A DNA stretch of 9,288 nt. Origin: Phycisphaerales bacterium UBA966 (GTDB taxonomy: Bacteria > Planctomycetota > Phycisphaerae > Phycisphaerales > SM1A02). The notes beneath the pieces were generated by a model, which made no database searches, had not been told where the DNA came from, and saw only the letters and a list, made by a program, of their open reading frames with translations. The stretch covers positions 4,748 to 14,035 of the forward strand of contig DBCE01000266.1 of NCBI GenBank assembly GCA_002292895.1. Direction: 5' to 3'. Shown here in pieces: positions 1-7,113 of the stretch (position 1 is the first letter of the stretch; the number at the start of each line of letters is the position of its first letter). A program made the position numbers and the translations under genes.

Positions 1-2192
1 GTGGCAAGCCCATTACTGATGGCAAGTGCACGGCGCGAACCCGGCACGGGGTGCACCACGGCCGCGTCTGACGGACCGCCGTTACCAACACCCACCAGCG
101 GCTTGATGACGCTGCCGCCTTGCACTTCATGGTCATACTGCCGGATGATCCATTCCTTGCTGGCGATGTTCGGATGCGAAAGCAGCGCGCAGGTTGTGTC
201 GAGAAGCCGCGGTCCAACACCGCGCCCGTTTCCCGGGGCTGGCAATTGCGAGGCGCTCCACGCAGCATCCCACACTGCTTCGCGGGTTGGCATCGGTACG
301 CCTTCATGCAGGAAATGCGTGTCCAGCGCGCCCACTTCTGTGCCGTGCCAGTACAAGCGAATCATGCCGTCATTGGTGCCAAACTCACCCAGGTCGCAGA
401 GCTCAACCCCATGGGCGAGGCACACGGCGCGGAGGCGTTCCAACTTCGCGGGAGGCACGGAAAGCACCATGCGTTCCTGTGCTTCAGATATCCAAATTTC
501 GGTTGGACTCAGGCCGTCATACTTCACCGGGGCGCGTTCCAGATTCACAGTGGCGCCGACGTCCTTGCCCATTTCTCCAACAGCGCTTGAGAATCCACCA
601 GCTCCGCAATCGGTGGTGCCGCTGTACAGCGGTCCGTCCGGCTGGTCGCGCGCCGCAAGCATGGCGTCGAGCATCTTCTTCTCGGTGATCGCATTACCGA
701 TCTGCACAGCATGACTAAATTCGCTGGAATGACCATGCTCCACTTCGGCGCTTGAAAAGGTGGCACCATGAATGCCATCGCGACCAGTACGCCCGCCGAT
801 CGCCACAATCCGATCGCCGCGCAAGGTGACGCCCTTGACCATGGTGCGCGGCATGACACCAATCACACCGCAATACACCAAGGGATTTCCAACGTAGCGC
901 TCGTCAAACCACACCGCTCCGTTGACGGTGGGAATACCCATGCGATTTCCGTAGTCGCGCACCCCGGCAACTACTTGCGTCAGAATGCGCCGCGGCGGAA
1001 GACACCCAGCTGGCACATCGGTGCCCTCGAGCGGCGCAACACAGAAGACATCGGTCGCCGCAATGGGCTTGGCGCCCAGGCCTGTGCCCATGATGTCACG
1101 AATGCAACCACCGATGCCGGTCGCGGCGCCGCCGTACGGCTCAATAGCGCTGGGGCGATTGTGCGTCTCACACTTGAAGCACACCGCGTGGTGGTCATCA
1201 AAGGCAATGACACCAGAGTTGTCTACAAACACGGAAAGGCACCAGTCGATGCGATCCGGGTTGTGCTCATCAATGAGCTCAAATGTTCCGGCCGCCACGG
1301 TGCTCTTCAAGAGATTCTTGATAGTCACCGATCCATCACTGGCAGGTGTGTGCCCTGGACGCAGTGTGACGGGCGCATTCGGCGCGCCAGCATGCGCGGC
1401 GGACAGCAACGTGTTCGGCAAACGCTTGCCTGATTGCAAGGAGAATTGCCCGGCGCCCAAATTCGCTTCGCGATAGTGGACGGTGCTCTTCAGTGTCTTG
1501 TGGACGCAGTGTTCGCTCCAAGTCTGCGCCAGCGTTTCCAGTTCGATCTCGCGCGGCTCCCGACCGAGGCGCCGATATTCCGCCTGGATCGCTTGCATTT
1601 CTTGCAGTGAAAGGAATAGGTGCGCCTCGCGACTTAACTTCTCAAGCGCTGCATCACCCAGGTCCCGCAGCGGAATTTCCACGATACGCATGGTGTAACC
1701 ATGCCCGGCTGGGAAGTGCGCAGGATGCCATGGTTCCGCATGCACGCCGTGAATCACTGGATTGGCAAGCACGCGTTCGCCAATGGTCATCGCACCCTGT
1801 TGATTGATGCCCGCCAAGTCATAACGGTCGCCGGTCCGCACCCGCACTGACGTTCCAAACATTGCTTGCACTGCCGACTCAACACTTTCCGCGGCCGGAT
1901 CGGTAACGCCTGGAAGTGGGTGAATTTCCACCATGGCGTCCAGGCGATGCGTGGCGATGCCCCGGGGCTGCACCTCAGCGCGTTGGGTAACCGGATCCGC
2001 AAGCAACTCATGGGCAATGCGACCAACTTCAGCTTCGGAGATGTCTCCCGCCAGCAAGTACACCGAGGAGTGCTGTGCAGCCGTTGGTATGGCGGAAAGT
2101 CCCAGCGCCGTGGCTTGCCGAATCACCGCATCCGCACGGGGGTCGGAATGGCCGGACTTGGGGCGAACTTCGACGCGGTGAACCAATGTCAT
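1..2192 (-). CDS. purL: Phosphoribosylformylglycinamidine synthase, PurL subunit with fused PurS-like N-terminus (C-terminus cut off by window edge)
   Basis: This enzyme makes FGAM from FGAR, ATP and glutamine-derived ammonia in the fourth step of cytosolic purine synthesis. About 730 codons stay open from ATG 2192 to the window edge. Residues 1-70 and about 86-150 look like two PurS-type repeats (VEVRPKSG and VEIHPLPG mark their starts). Next come a helical linker, the PurL signature WSEHC..K (225-232), the FKCETHNRPSAIEPYGGA ATP-site block (339-356), GGRTGRDGIHGAT (466-478), a TTDCGAGG turn, a SEAQERM motif, and the start of the second synthase half (GNGGPSDAA). The glutaminase PurQ must be encoded elsewhere. 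No good Shine-Dalgarno is visible. I chose ATG 2192 because MTLVHRVEVRPK fits a PurS-like start; an in-frame ATG at 2228 would add 12 residues. The gene starts 48 bases after the porin A stop, so it may be co-transcribed. The second His of the usual THNHPS motif is Arg. Family identity is secure; the PurS assignment is by eye. Confidence 0.95.
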   Translation of the reverse strand, partial: MTLVHRVEVRPKSGHSDPRADAVIRQATALGLSAIPTAAQHSSVYLLAGDISEAEVGRIAHELLADPVTQRAEVQPRGIATHRLDAMVEIHPLPGVTDPAAESVESAVQAMFGTSVRVRTGDRYDLAGINQQGAMTIGERVLANPVIHGVHAEPWHPAHFPAGHGYTMRIVEIPLRDLGDAALEKLSREAHLFLSLQEMQAIQAEYRRLGREPREIELETLAQTWSEHCVHKTLKSTVHYREANLGAGQFSLQSGKRLPNTLLSAAHAGAPNAPVTLRPGHTPASDGSVTIKNLLKSTVAAGTFELIDEHNPDRIDWCLSVFVDNSGVIAFDDHHAVCFKCETHNRPSAIEPYGGAATGIGGCIRDIMGTGLGAKPIAATDVFCVAPLEGTDVPAGCLPPRRILTQVVAGVRDYGNRMGIPTVNGAVWFDERYVGNPLVYCGVIGVMPRTMVKGVTLRGDRIVAIGGRTGRDGIHGATFSSAEVEHGHSSEFSHAVQIGNAITEKKMLDAMLAARDQPDGPLYSGTTDCGAGGFSSAVGEMGKDVGATVNLERAPVKYDGLSPTEIWISEAQERMVLSVPPAKLERLRAVCLAHGVELCDLGEFGTNDGMIRLYWHGTEVGALDTHFLHEGVPMPTREAVWDAAWSASQLPAPGNGRGVGPRLLDTTCALLSHPNIASKEWIIRQYDHEVQGGSVIKPLVGVGNGGPSDAAVVHPVPGSRRALAISNGLA

Positions 2193-2240
2193 GGGGCATG
2201 AATCATAGAGATTCCCCGCCCATGCCATGGAATGTGCTGT

Positions 2241-3908
2241 TTAGAAAATCAACTGCAGTTGCGTGCGGAAGACGATTTCATCGCTCTGCGAAGGTCGCCA
2301 TCCGGCATTCACGTCAGAGAACAATGGATTTACCGCAGTGATCGCCCAGCCCAGGTCGGTGGTCCACTTCAGATCCTGCCCATCAAGGTAGTAATTCACG
2401 CCGATGGTGAGCAGGTTGAGGGGATCCGGATTTGCGATCTCTGGATTGATGCCGTTCAAGGCGCTTGTGCCGCCGTCAATGTAGGCAAACTCGTAACGAC
2501 CAAACAGCTCAGCCTTGGGCATGATGTAAATCGCGCCCTGGAGTTGCGCCGCGATGATATTGAGCGTGCCCATGTCGTACTGCACGCCGGATTGCGAGTC
2601 GCCGAACACCGGCTGGATGGCTGCGGGGGCATTGACGTAGTTGTAGAAGACCGCGCCGTACACCGATGCTCCGCCGAAATTCGCTTGCGCATCAATGGTG
2701 GCGGTGAACCACTGTGAATCCGGGTTATCAACGCCGGGCGTATCTTCGTTCGCTTGGTAGCCGCGCGAACTCTGATAGTGCAAACCCAAGCCAGCCAGGA
2801 ATCCAAAGGTCTCCATCGACGGGCTGGTGTAACTGCGGAACTGATCCCAGGTACCTGCTGGCTTCCAATCAAAGCGGTGAGTGACGCTGTATTCGGAACT
2901 CTGAGCCCAGAACGGCGCGTTCTGGCTACCAAAGCTACCGGTCGGCCAAATTTTGTAACCATTGCCGCCGTACGTCGCATTCACATCACCCAGCATGTTG
3001 TCCTGCGCACCGCTATCAATCGATGTGCGCGAACGGAATTCATCATTGGTGTATTCAAGCTCAATGCCCTGCGTGTAGCCCAACGCGTAGTGGAAATCCA
3101 CCACTGAGCGCGCCGAAGACATTTGGTACTGCTCAAGCACCAAGAATCCGCGAGAGAACGGCGAGCGGTATTGACCGGTGCGCACTGACCAGTTGTCATC
3201 AAGGTTGATACGAATCCATGCGTCCAGCAACTCGATTTCGCTGAAATCTGGGCCGCCGGCGATCGCCTGCGATTGCGAATTGACGTCACCCTTATTGATG
3301 TTGGTGGTGACTTGTTCGTAAAAGCGCGCCTTGACCATGTATTGGAAGTCGCGACTAAAGACATGCCCATCGGCCCACACTTGCAGATCTGGAACATTGA
3401 ATCCGTAACGGGTTTCTTTACGATCAAAGACTGCTTGCTGTGACTGATCGGCGGTGTTGTATGACCCAGTACGAATAGTGCTTGAAGTAAATCTGTTCTG
3501 TATGAACCCGCCAAGGTTCATCCGGAATCTTCCATCGGCGCTTGCCATGAAGAATCCATCGTTCCAACCAGCGGTCATGCCACTGCCCTGCAAGCTGGCG
3601 CGTTGATCGCTGTCGGCAAGCACGTCGCGAACGATGTCGCGGATCTGTCCAGCGCGTTGTTCACCGAGCCACTCTTCGCCTTGTTGGCGATTGAGATCGG
3701 TGACACGGCCTTCCAATTCGCGGTTGCGGTCTTCGAGGGTCTCGAGCCGCTTCATCAGTTCATCGACTCCCGGAGCAGGGCGCGCCAGCACATCACCCGC
3801 AGAACCCGGGTCCACCACTGCAGGCTCTTGTGCCCATGCGTGCGAAGCGCCAGCGATGGTGATCGCGGCGGAGCAGGCGGCAAAGAGATTTCCCACATTT
3901 CGACCCAT
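2241..3908 (-). CDS. Porin A: outer-membrane beta-barrel protein, phosphate-selective porin O/P-like
   Basis: This 555-residue protein is probably a diffusion channel in the outer membrane. A signal peptide with likely cleavage at AWA|QEP (after residue 26) is followed by a Pro/Ala-rich stretch, a heptad-like coiled coil (about 48-74, ELMKRLETLEDRNRELEGR), and the module GEEWLGEQRAGQIRDIV...DVLADSDQR (77-103) shared with porins B and C. After GWNDGFFMASADG comes a long region of alternating aromatic/polar strands, ending in Phe (QLQLIF), the classic C-terminal strand signal for barrel assembly. It is about 100 residues longer than B and C and diverges from them in the barrel. A moderate Shine-Dalgarno AGGA (3919-3922) lies 10 bases before ATG 3908. 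The only Cys is in the signal peptide. Substrate specificity cannot be read from the sequence. The planctomycete OprO/P-like assignment comes from family style; an alternative is a general porin of another family. Confidence 0.85.
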   Translation of the reverse strand: MGRNVGNLFAACSAAITIAGASHAWAQEPAVVDPGSAGDVLARPAPGVDELMKRLETLEDRNRELEGRVTDLNRQQGEEWLGEQRAGQIRDIVRDVLADSDQRASLQGSGMTAGWNDGFFMASADGRFRMNLGGFIQNRFTSSTIRTGSYNTADQSQQAVFDRKETRYGFNVPDLQVWADGHVFSRDFQYMVKARFYEQVTTNINKGDVNSQSQAIAGGPDFSEIELLDAWIRINLDDNWSVRTGQYRSPFSRGFLVLEQYQMSSARSVVDFHYALGYTQGIELEYTNDEFRSRTSIDSGAQDNMLGDVNATYGGNGYKIWPTGSFGSQNAPFWAQSSEYSVTHRFDWKPAGTWDQFRSYTSPSMETFGFLAGLGLHYQSSRGYQANEDTPGVDNPDSQWFTATIDAQANFGGASVYGAVFYNYVNAPAAIQPVFGDSQSGVQYDMGTLNIIAAQLQGAIYIMPKAELFGRYEFAYIDGGTSALNGINPEIANPDPLNLLTIGVNYYLDGQDLKWTTDLGWAITAVNPLFSDVNAGWRPSQSDEIVFRTQLQLIF

Positions 3909-4044
3909 GAAGTACGAATCCTATCGCAGTAGTTTCATCGGACGGTCAAGGGCACCCCCTGCAGCGGGAGAAGCAAATCGACCCAAAGTGGGCTGATTGG
4001 TCAGGCGCGAAGGGGCTCCCCTATGCAACCGCTGTTGCGAGACA

Positions 4045-5427
4045 TCAAAATGCTGCCTGAATCTGCAGCGAAAAACTCATGTTGTTGTTGGGGTTTGACC
4101 CCCCACCAAGGCCCTGTGGCGGCAGTACCGCCGAGGTCAAGGCGGGCTGCCCGCCATCGACCGGCGCAATCACTAACGCCGTGACCTTGAGCGCACGATG
4201 GTCCGCGTACCAGTTCATGCCCACAGTGGCGTACTGCTGGGTGCCATCGGTACTGGTGATGTTCCAATTGCCGAACGACTCGAGGGCTTCGGTGACGAAA
4301 AATCCGCCTTGGAGCAATCCGCCCCACGCAGCCTCATCACGCGAGACCCATTGATCAACCCAGATACCCTGAACCAGAATATTGGCGCCACCAAACATGA
4401 ACGTGGCATCGCCGGTGACTCCAAGTGGATTGGTGCCGTCCGTCGCGGATGGATTGTCGGCGCGACCATTTTGCCAGCGAACTCCAGCACCCAAAAAGGT
4501 GCCGAATTCCTGCCCGCGGAAACTGGATTCGTACGCGTACTGCTCCCAATTTCCGCAGAGTTTCCAATTCACGCGGCTTGCAAACGCCAGGCTCTGATTG
4601 CTTGTTGAATTCCACGATGACGGCGCCGTTCCGATCTGATCGCCGTAGCAACACTGCCACCGAATGGCGTCTCCGTCATAGCCCAGACTGACTCCCGTGG
4701 TGAAGCCTGCGGTGAATAGCCACTCCAGCATGGAGCATTCGCCCATCTGTGTTTCTGCAGTGCTGAATAGGTGGCTTTCGTAGGTATACGGGGTGAAGAT
4801 GTTGCCGATCTGCGCATACCACCCGCTGCCAAGGTGCTTGGTGACATTCAGGTAGCTGATAGTGGGCGATGGGTCATCAACCGATGCGGGATCCAACCGA
4901 ACGGCTTGGAAGTCCACCGGATCCTGTCCCGCACCAAAGGCCACCCCGATCAGCCAAGTCAACGATGGGCCCGCAAGGTTGCCAGAAGCAAAGAGCTGCG
5001 CACGACGAACCTCCGCGCCCCACACGGAATTTGACGATGGATCACGTTCGGCGGCGTCGTAGCCTTGGTTCCAAACAAAACGAACCTGCATGAAACCGAA
5101 CACGCGTGCCGTCTGCTGGCCGTCAACGGTGCCGAGGTAGAAGCCGCGGTCCGTGGCGTATCCGCTCACGAGCGCGCTGCCCGATTCCGCGCACTGCGTA
5201 CGCGTGGATGAGTCTGCGAGCACGTCGGACACGAGCGCCCGAATCTCGCACGCACGTTGAGTTGAAAGCCACGCTTCGCCTTGCTCACGGCGGAGAGCCG
5301 CCAGGTCGGCGCGCATGGCCGCAAGTTCCGCGTCCATGCCGGTACTCACGCTGACTGGTGTTGCATTGACTGACTGGTCAACGATTCCCAGCGCGGATCC
5401 CAAGAGAAGGACAAGGGCGGTCGCCAT
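4045..5427 (-). CDS. Porin B: cysteine-containing outer-membrane porin paralogue
   Basis: This 460-residue probable outer-membrane barrel is a close relative of porin C. A hydrophobic leader (MATALVLLLGSALG) is followed by a coiled coil (about 31-48, MDAELAAMRADLAALRR), the module GEAWLSTQRACEIRALVSDV (50-69) with LADSSTR (70-76), and a barrel ending in FSLQIQAAF. Landmarks shared with C include QVRFVWN, QMG near residue 228, WQNGR.DN, and MNWYA before the last strands. Two features are odd. The leader has no Lys or Arg before the hydrophobic core, and an in-frame TAG just upstream rules out a longer start. Six Cys (60, 79, 231, 259, 260, 291) lie in the mature part, where C has other residues. 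No Shine-Dalgarno is visible before ATG 5427. The start lies about 39 bases beyond the terminator hairpin of porin C, so expression may depend on read-through. The barrel class is confident; its solute is unknown. Confidence 0.83.
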   Translation of the reverse strand: MATALVLLLGSALGIVDQSVNATPVSVSTGMDAELAAMRADLAALRREQGEAWLSTQRACEIRALVSDVLADSSTRTQCAESGSALVSGYATDRGFYLGTVDGQQTARVFGFMQVRFVWNQGYDAAERDPSSNSVWGAEVRRAQLFASGNLAGPSLTWLIGVAFGAGQDPVDFQAVRLDPASVDDPSPTISYLNVTKHLGSGWYAQIGNIFTPYTYESHLFSTAETQMGECSMLEWLFTAGFTTGVSLGYDGDAIRWQCCYGDQIGTAPSSWNSTSNQSLAFASRVNWKLCGNWEQYAYESSFRGQEFGTFLGAGVRWQNGRADNPSATDGTNPLGVTGDATFMFGGANILVQGIWVDQWVSRDEAAWGGLLQGGFFVTEALESFGNWNITSTDGTQQYATVGMNWYADHRALKVTALVIAPVDGGQPALTSAVLPPQGLGGGSNPNNNMSFSLQIQAAF

Positions 5428-5458
5428 GTTGCGCGAAGGCTAGCGGGATGCCTGAGAC

Positions 5459-5495
5459 AAAAACACATCGGACCCGGCCGAAGCCGGGTCCGATG
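5459..5495 (-). terminator. Strong intrinsic terminator with UUCG tetraloop, after porin C
   Basis: Read on the minus strand, positions 5495 to 5466 form a perfect 13-bp GC-rich stem (CATCGGACCCGGC with its exact complement) closed by the very stable loop C-UUCG-G. It is followed by GTGTTTTTG (5466-5458), the U-tract. It lies about 50 bases after the porin C stop codon. Two smaller inverted repeats precede it: GATCCC/GGGATC at 5535-5548, which overlaps the stop codon, and GCAGC/GCTGC at 5512-5524. It should end most porin C transcripts before porin B. Confidence 0.9.
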
Positions 5496-5546
5496 GAAGA
5501 TTTACATTGTCGCAGCTGGGCTGCAGGTTGAGTCGATCCCGAGGGA

Positions 5547-6923
5547 TCAGAACATGACCTGGAGCTGGCAGACGAGCGAGAAGTTGTTCTGGCTGTCGGA
5601 GAGACCAATACCACCCTCGAAACCACGGAGGTTGCCGGCGTCGGCAGCGTCCTTGTTCAGAGGAATGATGCCCATCACAGTTGCCTTGATGGAGTTCTTC
5701 GCGAAGTACCAGTTAGCACCGGTCTGGAGGTAGTTGGTCGTTCCCAAGCTAGCGGAGGACGAACCACTCTCAGCCGTGTCAGCGTAAGCCCATGCGCCGA
5801 AGACTTCAAGATCTTCGGTGATGAATGCGCCACCCTGAACGTTGAAGCCCCAAACACTGGACGACGCGTCGGTTCCTGGGTAGCCATCCTGCCAGAGGAA
5901 CTGACCAATCAGGTTGAATCCGCCAAACTTTGCCTGCGCATCAGCGGTGAGGCCGAGCGGGTTGGCATCGTAAACACCAGCAGAGTTGTCATTACGACCG
6001 TTCTGCCAGATCACGCCGCCACCGATGAGGAGACCGAACTCCTCGCCCTTGAAGCTGCTCTCCTTGGAGAACTGATCCCAGGTACCGGCGACCTTGTACT
6101 CAGCGCGTCCTGCAACAGCGATGCTCTGGTTGTCATTGTTGTCCCAGGAGTTGCCAACGGTGCCCGACGAATCGGTCTGCACGATGTTGTACCAACCACC
6201 CGAAACGCGGAATGCATCCTTCTCGAGCTTCGCCATGGCGCCGACCTGCTGGCCTGCACCGAACATGTACTCGAAGATCGAGTAGTCACCCATTTGGGTG
6301 GAACCGGCGTTGAAGAGATTGCTTTCAACGGTGAACGGGACGTTCATCTGACCAACGGAGACGGAGAAGCCGTCGCCGAAGGACTTGGTGACCATCGCGT
6401 AGTACAGGTTGAAGTTACCTGCATCAGCGTCGTACGGATCGTTTTGCGCGTCGTACGCCATACCGACCAGGTACTTCCAGCTTGGGTCAACAACGTTGCC
6501 CGAGAAGAAGGCCTGAGTGCGGCGGTTTTCGAAGCCCCAGGAGTTCTGGTCCTTCGTGTCTTGGTAGGTGTTGTTCCAAACGAAACGAACCTGCTCAAGG
6601 GCGTTGATCTTCAGCGAGTAGTTGCCATCGGCGCTGGAGATGAAGAAGCCGTTGTTGTAGCCGGCCGTCGCGCCGCCAGCTTGCTGGAAGCTGGAGCGGG
6701 TGTTGGAATCGGCCAGGACGTCCTGGACGACGCCGCGGATCTGGTCCGCGCGCTGTTCGGTGAGCCACTGTTCGCCCTGAGTACCTTTGAGGGCTGCGAT
6801 TTCGGCCTTAAGCTCCGAAATCTGGGTGGCGGTGTCATTGTTCCCCTCGACGGCTGCGTAGCTCACGCCCGTGAGCGTGAGGGTCGAGCCCGCGAGGAGC
6901 CCAACAAACTTGGTCAGACTCAT
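5547..6923 (-). CDS. Porin C: probable major outer-membrane porin
   Basis: This 458-residue outer-membrane barrel protein probably mediates passive solute uptake. The signal peptide MSLTKFVGLLAGSTLTLTGVS is cleaved near SYA (23) or YAA (24). A short coiled coil follows (about 33-46, TQISELKAEIAALK), then the module GEQWLTEQRADQIRGVVQDV (50-69) with LADSNTR (70-76). After GYNNGFFISSADGNYSLKIN comes a strand-rich region with many Asn, Gly and aromatic residues, ending in VCQLQVMF with a terminal Phe. ATG 6923 is supported by a strong AAGGAG (6933-6938) 9 bases upstream. Codon choice is heavily biased to AAC, TAC, TTC, AAG and ATC, more than in porins A and B, which suggests very high expression. 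The gene has its own promoter candidate, a structured leader of about 140 bases and a strong terminator. Its only Cys lies in the last strand. Specificity is unknown; S-layer-like or adhesive roles are less likely. Confidence 0.87.
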   Translation of the reverse strand: MSLTKFVGLLAGSTLTLTGVSYAAVEGNNDTATQISELKAEIAALKGTQGEQWLTEQRADQIRGVVQDVLADSNTRSSFQQAGGATAGYNNGFFISSADGNYSLKINALEQVRFVWNNTYQDTKDQNSWGFENRRTQAFFSGNVVDPSWKYLVGMAYDAQNDPYDADAGNFNLYYAMVTKSFGDGFSVSVGQMNVPFTVESNLFNAGSTQMGDYSIFEYMFGAGQQVGAMAKLEKDAFRVSGGWYNIVQTDSSGTVGNSWDNNDNQSIAVAGRAEYKVAGTWDQFSKESSFKGEEFGLLIGGGVIWQNGRNDNSAGVYDANPLGLTADAQAKFGGFNLIGQFLWQDGYPGTDASSSVWGFNVQGGAFITEDLEVFGAWAYADTAESGSSSASLGTTNYLQTGANWYFAKNSIKATVMGIIPLNKDAADAGNLRGFEGGIGLSDSQNNFSLVCQLQVMF

Positions 6924-7066
6924 ATGCGTTCGCTCCTTGTATCGGGTTGGGGCTCTGACATTTCACCCACAACCCAGTGACGAATTCTCAAATCTTGGCG
7001 CCCACCAACGCGGTGGGCAGACGTGAGACTCAACCGCTATCGGCAAAGTGAAGCCGATTAGTTGAA
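6924..7066 (-). promoter_or_regulatory. Structured 5' leader of porin C
   Basis: This is the probable untranslated leader between the promoter candidate and ATG 6923. Three inverted repeats occur in order on the minus strand. The first is ATCGGC/GCCGAT (7039-7058, 8-base loop). The second is GCCCACC/GGTGGGC (7000-7018, 5-base loop). The third is GGGTTG-T-GGG paired with CCC-CAACCC (6944-6975; 9 bp, one bulged base, 13-base loop). The third hairpin ends 5 bases before the AAGGAG ribosome site at 6933-6938. Such an arrangement could stabilise the mRNA or gate translation; that is inference. I recognise no known riboswitch class. Confidence 0.5.
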
Positions 7067-7072
7067 GGAAGG

Positions 7073-7113
7073 ATCATAGCAAGGACATAGGACGTGTGTT
7101 GGCATTTAGTCAA
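7073..7113 (-). promoter_or_regulatory. Candidate sigma-70-type promoter for porin C
   Basis: The best candidate on the minus strand is an extended -10, TGC-TATGAT (7081 to 7073; the hexamer matches TATAAT in 5 of 6 bases), without a convincing -35 at normal spacing. An alternative pairs TTGACT (7113-7108) with TATGTC (7089-7084) at 18 bases. A second TTGACC lies 20 bases further upstream (7133-7128). Transcription from the extended -10 would start near 7066 and give a leader of about 140 bases. Planctomycete promoters are poorly defined, so this is a consensus match only. Confidence 0.4.

Noticed and set aside
1..714. Plus-strand frame of 237 codons at the left edge
   Set aside because: It is antisense to purL, whose conserved motifs run uninterrupted on the minus strand, and its Ser/Pro/Arg-rich translation looks random.
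2250..2261. Perfect 12-base palindrome CAACTGCAGTTG near the end of porin A
   Set aside because: It encodes the T-QLQL part of the last barrel strand; coding constraint explains it and no partner site was seen.
5378..5626. Minus-strand frame with a FVSGIPLAFAQ stretch resembling a signal-peptide end just before porin B
   Set aside because: It is out of frame with porin B, has no nearby start codon, and crosses the terminator stem; porin B aligns with porin C from its own ATG, so no frameshift is needed.
6294..6980. Long plus-strand frame (228 codons) antisense to porin C
   Set aside because: It mirrors the codon bias of porin C on the other strand; porin C has a signal peptide, a ribosome site and a C-terminal Phe, while this frame has no recognisable protein features.
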